Shown here piece after piece: positions 56,388 to 64,000 of a DNA stretch of 64,000 nt (position 1 is its first letter; the number at the start of each line of letters is the position of its first letter). The notes under the pieces were generated by a model that made no database searches, had not been told where the DNA came from, and worked only from the letters and a program-made list of their open reading frames with translations. Position numbers and translations under genes: made by a program. This stretch comes from Hyphomicrobiales bacterium (GTDB taxonomy: Bacteria > Pseudomonadota > Alphaproteobacteria > Rhizobiales > Beijerinckiaceae), in NCBI GenBank assembly GCA_028869185.1, contig JAGWTA010000001.1:213192-277191 (forward strand), given 5' to 3'.

Positions 56388-56409
56388 CCTTCCCCCTTGC
56401 GGGGGAGGG
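56388..56409. repeat. GC-rich hairpin in the leader of the fused permease gene
   Basis: CCTTCCCCC (56388-56396) faces GGGGGAGGG (56401-56409) across TTGC; the stem has one bulged T. This C-run/TTGC/G-run hairpin is a frequent small intergenic repeat in alphaproteobacteria. Its right arm ends 10 bases before the ATG at 56420 and contains the only purine-rich ribosome-site candidate. Confidence 0.6.
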
Positions 56410-56419
56410 CGCGTGCGCG

Positions 56420-58288
56420 ATGACCGCAGCTAGTCTTGCCGTCCAGTTTCTCAATGGGCTGGCCAACGCGTCGACCCTTTTTCTACTCGCATGCGGCCTG
56501 TCGCTGATTTTCGGCGTCACGCGCATTGTCAATTTCGCGCATGGCTCGCTTTATATGCTGGGCGCTTATGTAGCGTGGTCGTTGACGCAGCATCTTTCGG
56601 GCGGCGTCGGCTTTTGGGCGTCCATGTTCGGCGCGGCAGTCGCGGTTGCGGCGCTGGGCGCGCTGATCGAGAGCGCGCTGCTGCGGCGGCTTTACCGCTC
56701 GCCTGAACTTTTGCAGCTTCTCGCAACCTTCGCGTTGACGCTCATCATTCGCGACGCCGTTCTTTACATATGGGGTCCGGAGGATTTGCTGGGCCCGCGC
56801 GCCCCCGGTTTGGCAGGGTCGATAAATATTCTTGGCCGCGCGTTTCCGCAGTATGACGTCGTTCTCATCGTCGTCGGCCCGCTTGTTCTGCTGGCGCTGC
56901 ACGTTCTTTTGACGCGGACACGCTGGGGCGCGATGGTGCGCGCTGCGACGCAGGACCGCGACATGGCCGCAGCGGTCGGCGTCAATCAGGCGATCTTGTT
57001 CACAAGCGTTTTCGCGCTCGGTTCGGGGCTGGCGGGCCTCGCCGGCGCGCTGCAATTGCCGCGTGAACCGGCGAGCGCGTCGCTGGATCTGTTTGCGATC
57101 GGCGATGCATTTGTCGTCGTCGTAGTCGGCGGCATGGGCTCGATTCCAGGCGCTTTCGTCGCCGCTCTCATCATCGCGGAAATCAAAGCGCTTTGCATTG
57201 CGCTCGGCTCGGTTGACTTGCCGCTTCTGGGAACCGTCGCCTTCCCGAAATTCACATTGGTCGCCGAATTCATCGTGATGGCGGTCGTGCTCATCGTGCG
57301 GCCCTGGGGGCTGTTCGGGCAGCCCCAAAGCATACAACGCGCGCTCAACCCGGCCGAACCGCCAAGCCATGCCGCGCCACGCTGGTTCTATTGGCTCGCC
57401 GGCGCATTGTGTTTCGCCCTTGCCGTGGCGCCGCTCGCACTCGGCGAGACCTCTTACGCGCTTGTGCTGGCGATCGACATTTTCATCGCAATTCTTTTCG
57501 CCGCGTCGTTGTATTCCCTCGTGGGTCCGGGCGGCATGCATTCTTTCGGACACGCGGCCTATTTCGGCCTGGGCGCTTATGCGGCGGCGCTGTTGCTGAA
57601 AAGCGCAGGCGCGCCCATGCCGGTCGCGCTCGCTTTGTCTCCGCTCGGCGGAGCGCTGGGCGCCCTGCTGTTCGGCTGGTTCTGCGTGCGCCTTTCGGGC
57701 GTGTATTTCGCCATGCTCACGCTCGCTTTCAGTCAGATCGTCTGGTCTATCGCCTATCAATGGGATGCCGTAACCGGCGGAAGCAATGGGCTCATCGGCG
57801 TCTGGCCAAGCCAATGGCTCGCCTCGCACACCGCCTATTACTGGCTCAGCCTTGCGCTCTGCGTCGCCGGGCTCGTATTTTTGCGCATCATCCATCTTTC
57901 GCCTTTCGGCGCGGCGCTGCGCGCGGCGCGCGACAATCCGTTGCGCGCGGAGGCGATCGGCATCGACAGGCGTTCCGTGCAATGGCGCGCCTTCACGATC
58001 GCAGGCGCGGTCGGCGGCCTCGCAGGCGGGTTGTTCGCCTTTTCCAAAGGCAGCATCTCGCCTGAAACGCTTTCTGTCTCGCGCTCAATCGATGGCCTGG
58101 TGATGGTTCTGTTCGGGGGCGTTGAAAGCGCGCTCGGCCCGATCGTCGGCGCTGCTGGTTTCGTCGCGCTGCAGGACACGATCGCGCGACACGTCGATTA
58201 CTGGCGCGCCATGCTCGGTTTCTTCATGCTCGCGTTGACCTTGCTGTTTCCCGGCGGATTGGCTGGCGTCTGGCGGCGGCGCTCATGA
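56420..58288 (+). CDS. Fused LivH-LivM permease of an HAAT-type ABC importer
   Basis: A 622-residue membrane protein that joins both permeases in one chain. The N-terminal half (to about residue 295) is LivH-like: L-I-F-G-V-T-R-I-V-N-F-A-H-G-S-L-Y-M-L-G-A-Y and G-G-M-G-S-I-P-G-A. The C-terminal half is LivM-like: Y-S-L-V-G-P-G-G-M-H-S-F-G-H-A-A-Y-F-G-L-G-A-Y and L-R-A-A-R-D-N-P-L-R-A-E-A-I-G. Such fusions are known in some alphaproteobacteria. It overlaps livG by four bases. ATG 56420 is the first start beyond the leader hairpin. Confidence 0.93.
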   Translation: MTAASLAVQFLNGLANASTLFLLACGLSLIFGVTRIVNFAHGSLYMLGAYVAWSLTQHLSGGVGFWASMFGAAVAVAALGALIESALLRRLYRSPELLQLLATFALTLIIRDAVLYIWGPEDLLGPRAPGLAGSINILGRAFPQYDVVLIVVGPLVLLALHVLLTRTRWGAMVRAATQDRDMAAAVGVNQAILFTSVFALGSGLAGLAGALQLPREPASASLDLFAIGDAFVVVVVGGMGSIPGAFVAALIIAEIKALCIALGSVDLPLLGTVAFPKFTLVAEFIVMAVVLIVRPWGLFGQPQSIQRALNPAEPPSHAAPRWFYWLAGALCFALAVAPLALGETSYALVLAIDIFIAILFAASLYSLVGPGGMHSFGHAAYFGLGAYAAALLLKSAGAPMPVALALSPLGGALGALLFGWFCVRLSGVYFAMLTLAFSQIVWSIAYQWDAVTGGSNGLIGVWPSQWLASHTAYYWLSLALCVAGLVFLRIIHLSPFGAALRAARDNPLRAEAIGIDRRSVQWRAFTIAGAVGGLAGGLFAFSKGSISPETLSVSRSIDGLVMVLFGGVESALGPIVGAAGFVALQDTIARHVDYWRAMLGFFMLALTLLFPGGLAGVWRRRS

Positions 58289-59040
58289 GTCTCCTGCGCA
58301 TCGAGCACCTGTCCAAAAGCTTTGGAGGCGTCAAAGCCGTCAACGATGTCAGCTTCGCGCTGGCGCCTGGCGAAATGCGCGCGATGATCGGGCCGAATGG
58401 CGCGGGCAAGACGACCCTGTTCAACATGGTGGACGGCCAGCTGCGGCCGGACGCCGGGAACATTCTTTTGAATGGCAAATCCATTCTCGGCTTGCCGCCG
58501 CGCGCAATTTTTCGCGCCGACGTCGGGCGAACTTTTCAGATCGCGGCCACATTCGCGTCGATGACCGTTTTGCAAAATGTCCAGACAGCGCTTGCTTCCT
58601 GCGCGCGGCAAACGACATCGCTTTTTCGGCGCGCCGACGATCTTCACCGCGCCGAAGCAATGGATTTGTTGCGGCAGGTGAACATGGCCGATCAGGCCGA
58701 GCGGCCCTGCGGCGTGCTGGCCTATGGCGACGTCAAGCGCGTTGAACTCGCCCTGGCGCTCGCCAACAAGCCGAAACTTCTTCTGATGGATGAACCAACC
58801 GCCGGCATGGCGCCCGCCGAACGCATCGCCTTGATCACGCAAACGCGCGACATTGCCAAACATCGCAATGTCGGCGTTCTGTTCACCGAACATTCCATGG
58901 ATGTCGTCTTCGGATTTGCCGATCGCATCATGGTCCTGTCGCGCGGGCGCCTGATCGCCGAAGGCGACGCCGAGGAAATTCGCAACAATCCGAAAGTGCG
59001 CCAGATCTATTTTGGCGCCGGCGCGGAACCGGTCCGATGA
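58285..59040 (+). CDS. livG: ABC importer ATPase, LivG type
   Basis: A 251-residue ATPase with Walker A G-P-N-G-A-G-K-T-T, Walker B L-L-L-M-D-E-P-T-A-G-M and a linker variant L-A-Y-G-D-V-K-R-V-E in place of the usual L-S-x-G-x-Q (typical for LivG: L-x-Y-G-x-x-R). It overlaps the permease gene and livF by four bases each, so all four importer genes are one operon. Confidence 0.93.
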   Translation: MSLLRIEHLSKSFGGVKAVNDVSFALAPGEMRAMIGPNGAGKTTLFNMVDGQLRPDAGNILLNGKSILGLPPRAIFRADVGRTFQIAATFASMTVLQNVQTALASCARQTTSLFRRADDLHRAEAMDLLRQVNMADQAERPCGVLAYGDVKRVELALALANKPKLLLMDEPTAGMAPAERIALITQTRDIAKHRNVGVLFTEHSMDVVFGFADRIMVLSRGRLIAEGDAEEIRNNPKVRQIYFGAGAEPVR

Positions 59041-59750
59041 CAGAGCCGCTGCTGCATGTTCGCGATCTGACGGCGCGCTATGGCGCAGCCCAAATCCTGT
59101 TCGGCATCTCGTTCGACCTCAATGCCGGCGAGGCTGTCGCGCTGATGGGCCGCAACGGCGCTGGAAAGTCGACGACGATGAAGGCCATTCTCGGGCTGAT
59201 CGACGCTCGCGCGGGCGTGGTTGTGTTTCGCGGCGAGCATATCTCTCGTTGGCCAACCTACAAGATTGCGCGCGCCGGCCTTGCCTACGCGCCCGAGGAT
59301 CGGCGTATTTTCGCCGATCTGACGGTGCGCGAAAATCTGGATATAGCAGCGCTGCCAGCTCGTCCGGGCCGGGAGCCCTGGACGCATGAGCGCATTTTCG
59401 CGCTATTTCCCAATTTGCGCGAGGCGCAGGATCGTTCTGCCGCGCGCATGTCGGGCGGCGAGCAACAGATGCTGACGGTGGCGCGCGCCCTCATGGGCAA
59501 TCCTTACGCCTTGTTGCTCGATGAGCCCTCTGAAGGCGTTGCGCCGATCGTCGTTGAGGCGATGGCTGAAACCGTCCTCAAATTGAAGGGCGAAGGCGTC
59601 GCCATTCTTCTGTCCGAGCAGAATCTGCCGTTCGCCGCGCGTGTCTGCGATCGCGCCTATGTCCTGGAAAAGGGCGAGATCCGTTTCAGCGGCGCGATGG
59701 ACGCCCTGATGCGCGACGAAGCGGCAAGGCGCGCCTGGCTCGAAGTATAG
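59037..59750 (+). CDS. livF: ABC importer ATPase, LivF type
   Basis: A 237-residue ATPase with Walker A G-R-N-G-A-G-K-S-T, signature M-S-G-G-E-Q-Q-M-L-T-V-A-R and Walker B L-L-L-D-E-P-S-E-G-V-A-P, the LivF pattern. Last gene of the importer operon; convergent with the SulP gene (6-base gap). Confidence 0.94.
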   Translation: MTEPLLHVRDLTARYGAAQILFGISFDLNAGEAVALMGRNGAGKSTTMKAILGLIDARAGVVVFRGEHISRWPTYKIARAGLAYAPEDRRIFADLTVRENLDIAALPARPGREPWTHERIFALFPNLREAQDRSAARMSGGEQQMLTVARALMGNPYALLLDEPSEGVAPIVVEAMAETVLKLKGEGVAILLSEQNLPFAARVCDRAYVLEKGEIRFSGAMDALMRDEAARRAWLEV

Positions 59751-59756
59751 CAGCGC

Positions 59757-61418
59757 TCACGCCAGCGCGCGCACGGCCTCGTCGACCGAATGAAACAGAT
59801 GGTCGCGCCCCACCAGCGCCTCGAGCCCCTGCCGCGCAAAACTTTCCTGCGCGCGCAGCGCCTCCAGCCTTGCGAAGGCGACGTCGATCTTCTGCGCGCG
59901 CAATCGCTTGATCGCTTCGCCGAGCGCCTTCGCAGCGGTGTAATCGATTTCGGCGATTGCGTTGGCCTCGATTACGATCAGGCGCACGCCCGGGTCCTGC
60001 GCCATCGCCTCGATTTCATGGCGAAAGACGTCGGCGTTGAGAAAGGACAATGGCGCCTGCGGGCCGATGACGCGCACGCCGGACGCCCGCTCGCCGGATT
60101 TCAAGGCGCTTTTTGGCCACCAGATGGTCGAACCGGGAATGCGCTCGAACTCCACAGCGCGCGCGCGCGTCGTGGTCCAGACGCCATGCAGCATCGAAAG
60201 CAGGATGCCCAGCCCGACGCCCTGCTGGATTGGCAAGATCACGATGGCGAGAAATGTAAGGATGATCAGCGCGAATTCGGCCTTCGAACAGCGCCAGATG
60301 TCAGTCATCGCGGGCACGCGAAATATGCGCTGCGCGACAAACAGCAGCACGCCCGCAAGCGCGGCATGCGGCGTATGGCGCAACAGATCGGCGCCGAACA
60401 GCGAAAGGCAGAGGACGAGCGCAGCCGCGATCAGCGCGGAAAATTGCGTTGCGCCGCCGCTTTCGGAGACGACAGCTGTGCGCGGCGGCGACGCGTCGAG
60501 CGGAAAGGAGCCGACAAGCGCGGAAACGAGATTGGCCGCGCCGGCGCCGATGAAATCCTGATCGACATGCGGCCCTGTTTGCGGGTCGGATACAAAAGAG
60601 CGCGTGGTGGCCGCTGTCTGCACCATGACGACGATCGCTACGACTGCTGCGAGTTGCACCAGATGCGCCATCTCGTCCAAAGAGACCGCGCCCCAGTTGA
60701 AAGTGGGCGCGACGGCGGGAACGACGCCAAGCGTCGCGACGCCGCGCGCTTCGAGCCCATAGGCGGCGGTCAGCGCCGTCGCGAGCGCGACGCCGATCAG
60801 GGCGCCTGGCAGGCGGGCGCTGATTTTCTCGCTGACAAGCATCAGGATGAAAACGCCAAGGCCGATCGCCAGCGTGAAGGGGTTGGCGTGTGGCGCGCCG
60901 GCGGCCAACGCGATCACCTTGTCGATCAGCGATCCCGCCGGGTCGGTTGCGCCGAGAATTGCGGGGCCCTGCGAAATCGCAATATGGGCGGCAACGCCTG
61001 CCAGAAAACCGGTCGTCACCGGCGTCGACAAAAGATCTGCAATGAAGCCGAGCCGAAACACGCCGGCAAGAACGAGAAACAATCCGACTAGAGCGGCGAG
61101 AACGGAAGCGAGCGCGGTGTAATGCGGCGAACCCGATTGCGCGAGCGCGACAAGCGCGCCTGCGAAAATCGGCGCGATCGTCGAATCGGCGCCGACCGAA
61201 AGCCGCTTGTTGGCGCCAAAAACGGCAAAGCCCACGGCGCCGGCGATCAGCGCGAGAAAGCCAGCTTGCGGCGGCAGGCCGCCCAGCCGCGCCGTCGCCA
61301 TCTGTTCAGGCGCTGCTATGGCGGCCAGCGTGAGCCCGGCCACGAGGTCGGCTGGCAGGTCTGTGGGGCGCCAGCCGGCGAAGCCGCGAAACAGGCGGGG
61401 AGTTTGCAGGGGTATCAT
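59757..61418 (-). CDS. SulP family inorganic anion transporter with STAS domain
   Basis: A 553-residue permease with about 11-14 membrane helices and a cytoplasmic STAS domain in the last 115 residues (L-S-F-L-N-A-D-V-F and I-V-I-E-A-N-A-I-A-E-I-D-Y-T-A). SulP members import sulfate or bicarbonate; sequence alone does not decide. No carbonic anhydrase is fused or adjacent. ATG 61418 (MIPLQTPRLFRGFAGW) is preferred over an upstream frame to 61490. Confidence 0.9.
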   Translation of the reverse strand: MIPLQTPRLFRGFAGWRPTDLPADLVAGLTLAAIAAPEQMATARLGGLPPQAGFLALIAGAVGFAVFGANKRLSVGADSTIAPIFAGALVALAQSGSPHYTALASVLAALVGLFLVLAGVFRLGFIADLLSTPVTTGFLAGVAAHIAISQGPAILGATDPAGSLIDKVIALAAGAPHANPFTLAIGLGVFILMLVSEKISARLPGALIGVALATALTAAYGLEARGVATLGVVPAVAPTFNWGAVSLDEMAHLVQLAAVVAIVVMVQTAATTRSFVSDPQTGPHVDQDFIGAGAANLVSALVGSFPLDASPPRTAVVSESGGATQFSALIAAALVLCLSLFGADLLRHTPHAALAGVLLFVAQRIFRVPAMTDIWRCSKAEFALIILTFLAIVILPIQQGVGLGILLSMLHGVWTTTRARAVEFERIPGSTIWWPKSALKSGERASGVRVIGPQAPLSFLNADVFRHEIEAMAQDPGVRLIVIEANAIAEIDYTAAKALGEAIKRLRAQKIDVAFARLEALRAQESFARQGLEALVGRDHLFHSVDEAVRALA

Positions 61419-61528
61419 GACGTCTGGCGGGTTCGCAGCGGAAGGAATAATATGAATGAACTTTTGCCGCCAAGGCGCGTTTGATTGCAAGTCGGGCGAA
61501 GAGCCCGACCAGACCGATGGAGTTCGCG

Positions 61529-61813
61529 ATGACCGACAGCAAGACTCTCGACGAAGCGCGTGTGCGCGTGATGGCGGCAGGGCTTTCCGCAGACGATGTT
61601 GCGATGCTCGACAAGCTCGGCTGGAACGACAGCGCCGTTGCGCCGGTCAAAAGCGAGGAACAGGCGGCGCGCTATCGCAGGATCGAAAAAGCCTTGAACG
61701 AGGCCGTGGCGCCGTTGAGCTTTGCCGAGCGTGGCGATTCGCCGGAGGGGAAGATGGCCGCGTCTTTCGGCGCGGCGGTCGCCAATTGGGGTGACAAGGG
61801 CGACGACGAATAA
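61529..61813 (+). CDS. Small soluble protein, unknown
   Basis: A 94-residue cytoplasmic-looking acidic protein without signal peptide or membrane segment: begins M-T-D-S-K-T-L-D-E-A and ends with a G-x-A-V-A-N-W-G-D-K-G-D-D-E tail. I do not recognise the family. GGAG (61518-61521) seven bases before ATG 61529 and coding bias support a real gene. A start at 61517 is in frame but lacks a ribosome site. It is divergent from sulP with 110 bases between. Confidence 0.6.
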   Translation: MTDSKTLDEARVRVMAAGLSADDVAMLDKLGWNDSAVAPVKSEEQAARYRRIEKALNEAVAPLSFAERGDSPEGKMAASFGAAVANWGDKGDDE

Positions 61814-61827
61814 GGCGGTTGCAGTCT

Positions 61828-61867
61828 GAACGCGCGCCCGGCGTCAAAGCGTCGGGCGTTCGCGTTC
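61828..61867. terminator. Long hairpin between convergent small genes (bidirectional terminator candidate)
   Basis: GAACGCGCGCCCGGCG (61828-61843) pairs with bases 61850-61867, whose complement is GAACGCG-AA-CGCCCGACG, apart from a two-base bulge and one wobble; the loop is TCAAAG. The right arm lies inside the 3' end of the minus-strand gene. No long T-run follows on either strand. Confidence 0.5.
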
Positions 61868-62035
61868 TTCGCTTTCGATGATCGCGCGTTTGCGCGCATC
61901 GCTCCACCAGCAAAACCACACCGAGCCGACCTGGCGAACCGGAACATCGCCGTCGCGTTCGTAGCTGCGCAACCTTTCCCACGTTTTCACTTTCAGCACG
62001 CCGCCGGGCAATTTGATGTGAAACGAAAAGGACAT
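61844..62035 (-). CDS. Small Trp-rich protein, unknown
   Basis: A 63-residue protein (MSFSFHIKLPGGVLKVKTWE then a segment with R-Q-V-G-S-V-W-F-C-W-W-S-D). Three Trp and one Cys lie in eight residues, with many charged residues around. GGGGAG seven bases before the ATG at 62035 is a strong ribosome site; the in-frame start at 62065 is less good. I do not recognise the family. It is convergent with the preceding small gene. Confidence 0.55.
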   Translation of the reverse strand: MSFSFHIKLPGGVLKVKTWERLRSYERDGDVPVRQVGSVWFCWWSDARKRAIIESEERERPTL

Positions 62036-62230
62036 AACGCAACTCCCCGGAAAAAATGTTGGCAAGCCTGGCCGGCGCCGTAGCGTAAACGGCGCTCTGC
62101 GACCATTTCATGGCATTGATAAGACAGGCAGAATTTTATTTGCCGCTTTTCGGAAGGTCCTGGCTGCGTGTCACGCGCGCTCCGCCTCTGGTAATGTTGC
62201 GTTGAATTGGCTTGCAGCAGGAGCGCATGG

Positions 62231-64000
62231 ATGGACTTTCTGGATCGCCGTTCATTTCTCGCCGCGACCGGCGCGGCGGCGCCGGTTGTCCTGCAGGCGC
62301 CCGCCGTCGCGGAGCCCACACAACCTGCGCGCCCGCTGTCCGTCGTTCCGCATGTGGCGGCGCTGCGCGCCCTCGCGCCAACGGCGGCCTTTGATGTGAA
62401 CACGCAGGGCTATCATGCTCCCGGCGATGGCGGCGGGGCTTGCTATGGCGCCGCATCCGGCGCGGCAGGCTCTTACGTGGACAATGGCGGCGATGTGATC
62501 GTGCCGGCGGGCGGCGACGGCTCTGCGGCGTGGTTGTCGCGCGGCGCCTTGTTGCGCGCCCGGCAATGGGGACTGAAACCCGATGGCGCCACGGACAATT
62601 CCGCCCGCGCGCAAATTTTCGTCGATGCGAACAAGGGGGAGCGGCTGGTCTTCGACGGCGCAGGCCAATATCTGATGGCGGGCCTGCGTCTCGCCGGCGC
62701 TGCTTACAATGGCACGCGCCTTGTTTTCGAGGCCGAGCTTCTGCTCAAGCCACGCCCGGACAAGAATGGCGCCAATTTTCTCGGCCCTGCTTATGTCGGC
62801 GTCGGTTTCGAACATTGCGAAAACTGTGGCCTCGAAGGCCGGTTTCACGGCAATCGCCTCGCGCAGCCGCAGGAAGAACATCTCTACTGCATTGCCTTGG
62901 CGGCGGTGCGCGAATTCACCATTCCTCACGTCGCGATCAGGGAAATCCGCGGCGATGGCGTGATGATCACGGGCTCGCACCCGCAGCGCCCGCCGGCCAA
63001 AGTCAAACAGGTCAACACGTCGGGCGTCACCATCGGCTCGATCGTCGGTTACAACAGTCAGGACGATGGCCGCAATCTCGTCTCGATCATTTCTGGCGAC
63101 GACATTTCCATTGGTCTGTTCGTGTCGCGTGGCGTCGGCGCGGTGATCGAAGGCGCAAATGAACCTGGCGGCCTCGACATCGAGCCCGATGGCGAATGGC
63201 AATCATGCAAACGCATCATCGTGGGCGCGCTGAACGTTACTACAGCAGGCGCCAATGGCCTGTGCATTAGCGGCATCGCCGGCGCTGACGTCACGCGCGA
63301 TGTGCGCATCGGCGCCGCCAGCGTCGTGAACACATGCGCGCCGACTTTGCCGGATGGCAAAGGCGCGATCGCAACGACCAACAATCACACGCTGGCGATC
63401 ATCAACGCCGCAGATGTGGCGATTGCGGAATTTTCCGGCGCATTCACCAAGGCCTGGGGCGACGGCGTTATCGTGTCGAACAGCGACAACGTGCGCCTTA
63501 CAGGCGCTGTCGATCACGTCCGCGAAGGCGCGCGCATCGGTTCGGACGCCTTTGATGAAGGCATGGGCGCAGAAGGCGTGCGCAACAGCCAGATCGATCT
63601 GCGCGTTTCGCGCGTCGCGCTGCGGGGGTTTCGTGTCGGGCGCGTCGCCGACAGCGTCATTTCAGGCGTGGCGCTCGAGCCCCAGCCTGGCCTTTACGAC
63701 GGCTCGCAAGTCGCTGTTGTGCTGATGTCGGGCGGCCTGTCGTCGCCGCCGCCGATGCAGTCCAATGTCGTTTATTCGGTCGATACGCCCTTCCACAGAC
63801 ACTGGACGCGCGCCTATCGCATTGACCCCTTTCTGCCCGTGCTGACGGACGCGGCGAGGCCCTGCCGGATTCGCCACGCCGCATTCGGCCCCGGCTGGCC
63901 CGATTACCGCACCATGAAGGACGCCCCTTTGCTGGTGGAGGACTGCCCCGGCTATTCGGACGGCCCGTTTGGCCAGCCCACGGTGGGAACCCATATCGCG
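62231..64000 (+). CDS. Tat-exported right-handed beta-helix protein, pectate-lyase/tailspike-like (3' end beyond window)
   Basis: The frame is open from ATG 62231 to the end of the window (590 codons, no stop), so the C-terminus is missing. The N-terminus M-D-F-L-D-R-R-S-F-L-A-A-T-G has a twin-arginine signal, followed by a hydrophobic stretch and an A-x-A-type cleavage region. After a Gly/Ala-rich segment comes A-R-Q-W-G-L-K-P-D-G-A-T-D-N-S, the entry motif of pectate_lyase_3/phage-tailspike beta-helix domains. Further on are short V-x-I-G/I-x-I-G rungs. Substrate, probably a polysaccharide, is unknown. Confidence 0.8.
   Translation, partial: MDFLDRRSFLAATGAAAPVVLQAPAVAEPTQPARPLSVVPHVAALRALAPTAAFDVNTQGYHAPGDGGGACYGAASGAAGSYVDNGGDVIVPAGGDGSAAWLSRGALLRARQWGLKPDGATDNSARAQIFVDANKGERLVFDGAGQYLMAGLRLAGAAYNGTRLVFEAELLLKPRPDKNGANFLGPAYVGVGFEHCENCGLEGRFHGNRLAQPQEEHLYCIALAAVREFTIPHVAIREIRGDGVMITGSHPQRPPAKVKQVNTSGVTIGSIVGYNSQDDGRNLVSIISGDDISIGLFVSRGVGAVIEGANEPGGLDIEPDGEWQSCKRIIVGALNVTTAGANGLCISGIAGADVTRDVRIGAASVVNTCAPTLPDGKGAIATTNNHTLAIINAADVAIAEFSGAFTKAWGDGVIVSNSDNVRLTGAVDHVREGARIGSDAFDEGMGAEGVRNSQIDLRVSRVALRGFRVGRVADSVISGVALEPQPGLYDGSQVAVVLMSGGLSSPPPMQSNVVYSVDTPFHRHWTRAYRIDPFLPVLTDAARPCRIRHAAFGPGWPDYRTMKDAPLLVEDCPGYSDGPFGQPTVGTHIA

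Overview
This 64 kb window is GC-rich chromosomal DNA from an alphaproteobacterium. The best fit is a methylotrophic member of the Hyphomicrobiales (Beijerinckiaceae/Methylocystaceae-like). Three things point there: a lanthanide-type methanol dehydrogenase locus (xoxF-xoxG-xoxJ with periplasmic quinoprotein accessory genes), a tetrahydromethanopterin/methylofuran cofactor operon, and the order ahcY / divL-like kinase / tsaE-amgK / murU / addB / addA, which I recall from alphaproteobacterial genomes. No gene of the window encodes a methane monooxygenase, MxaF or an rRNA, and I found no tRNA, prophage, IS element or CRISPR array. Genus-level placement is inference.

Layout. 1-7 kb: the 3' end of a membrane-anchored SEL1-repeat protein (PodJ-like), a TauE/SafE exporter with its TIGR02186 partner, a TetR regulator divergent from a tautomerase with two tandem palindromic operators between them, a small secreted protein, cyclopropane-fatty-acid synthase, and a thioredoxin/CcdA pair. 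7-15 kb: housekeeping tex and lepA, then a small accessory island (DUF4145 protein, yefM-yoeB toxin-antitoxin, palindromic repeat elements), a metallo-beta-lactamase-fold hydrolase and ahcY. 15-27 kb: a cell-cycle/envelope/repair block comprising a DivL-like pseudo-histidine kinase, TsaE fused to an AmgK-like sugar kinase, MurU, and the AddB-AddA recombination helicase-nuclease. 27-36 kb: metabolic and membrane genes (aldehyde dehydrogenase, RmuC, acyl-CoA dehydrogenase, ArfB, O-antigen-ligase-like protein, ABC-F ATPase, MFS transporter).

36-47.6 kb is the methanol-oxidation region. It holds an MsrQ-like heme membrane protein, an MxaD-like protein and a beta-propeller protein that appears to start at CTG; then, after pncB and a HAD phosphatase, a Cys-rich secreted protein, a SoxYZ-like carrier, a quinoprotein-associated zinc hydrolase, xoxF, xoxG, xoxJ and a C-x3-C-W rhodanese-like protein. 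XoxF oxidises methanol in the periplasm and passes electrons to the cytochrome XoxG; the remaining proteins are probably maturation or relay factors. 47.7-52 kb is a tight five-gene operon for C1-carrier cofactors, headed by an MfnB-FolB fusion. It would supply carriers for the formaldehyde made by XoxF.

52-64 kb: glpK-glpD (minus strand), a branched-chain/amide-type ABC importer with a fused LivH-LivM permease, a SulP anion transporter, two small uncharacterised proteins, and the start of a Tat-exported beta-helix (pectate-lyase/tailspike-like) protein that runs off the end. No gene-free stretch exceeds 300 bases. The longest, about 270 bases upstream of xoxF, holds a short GC hairpin and only weak promoter-like sequence.
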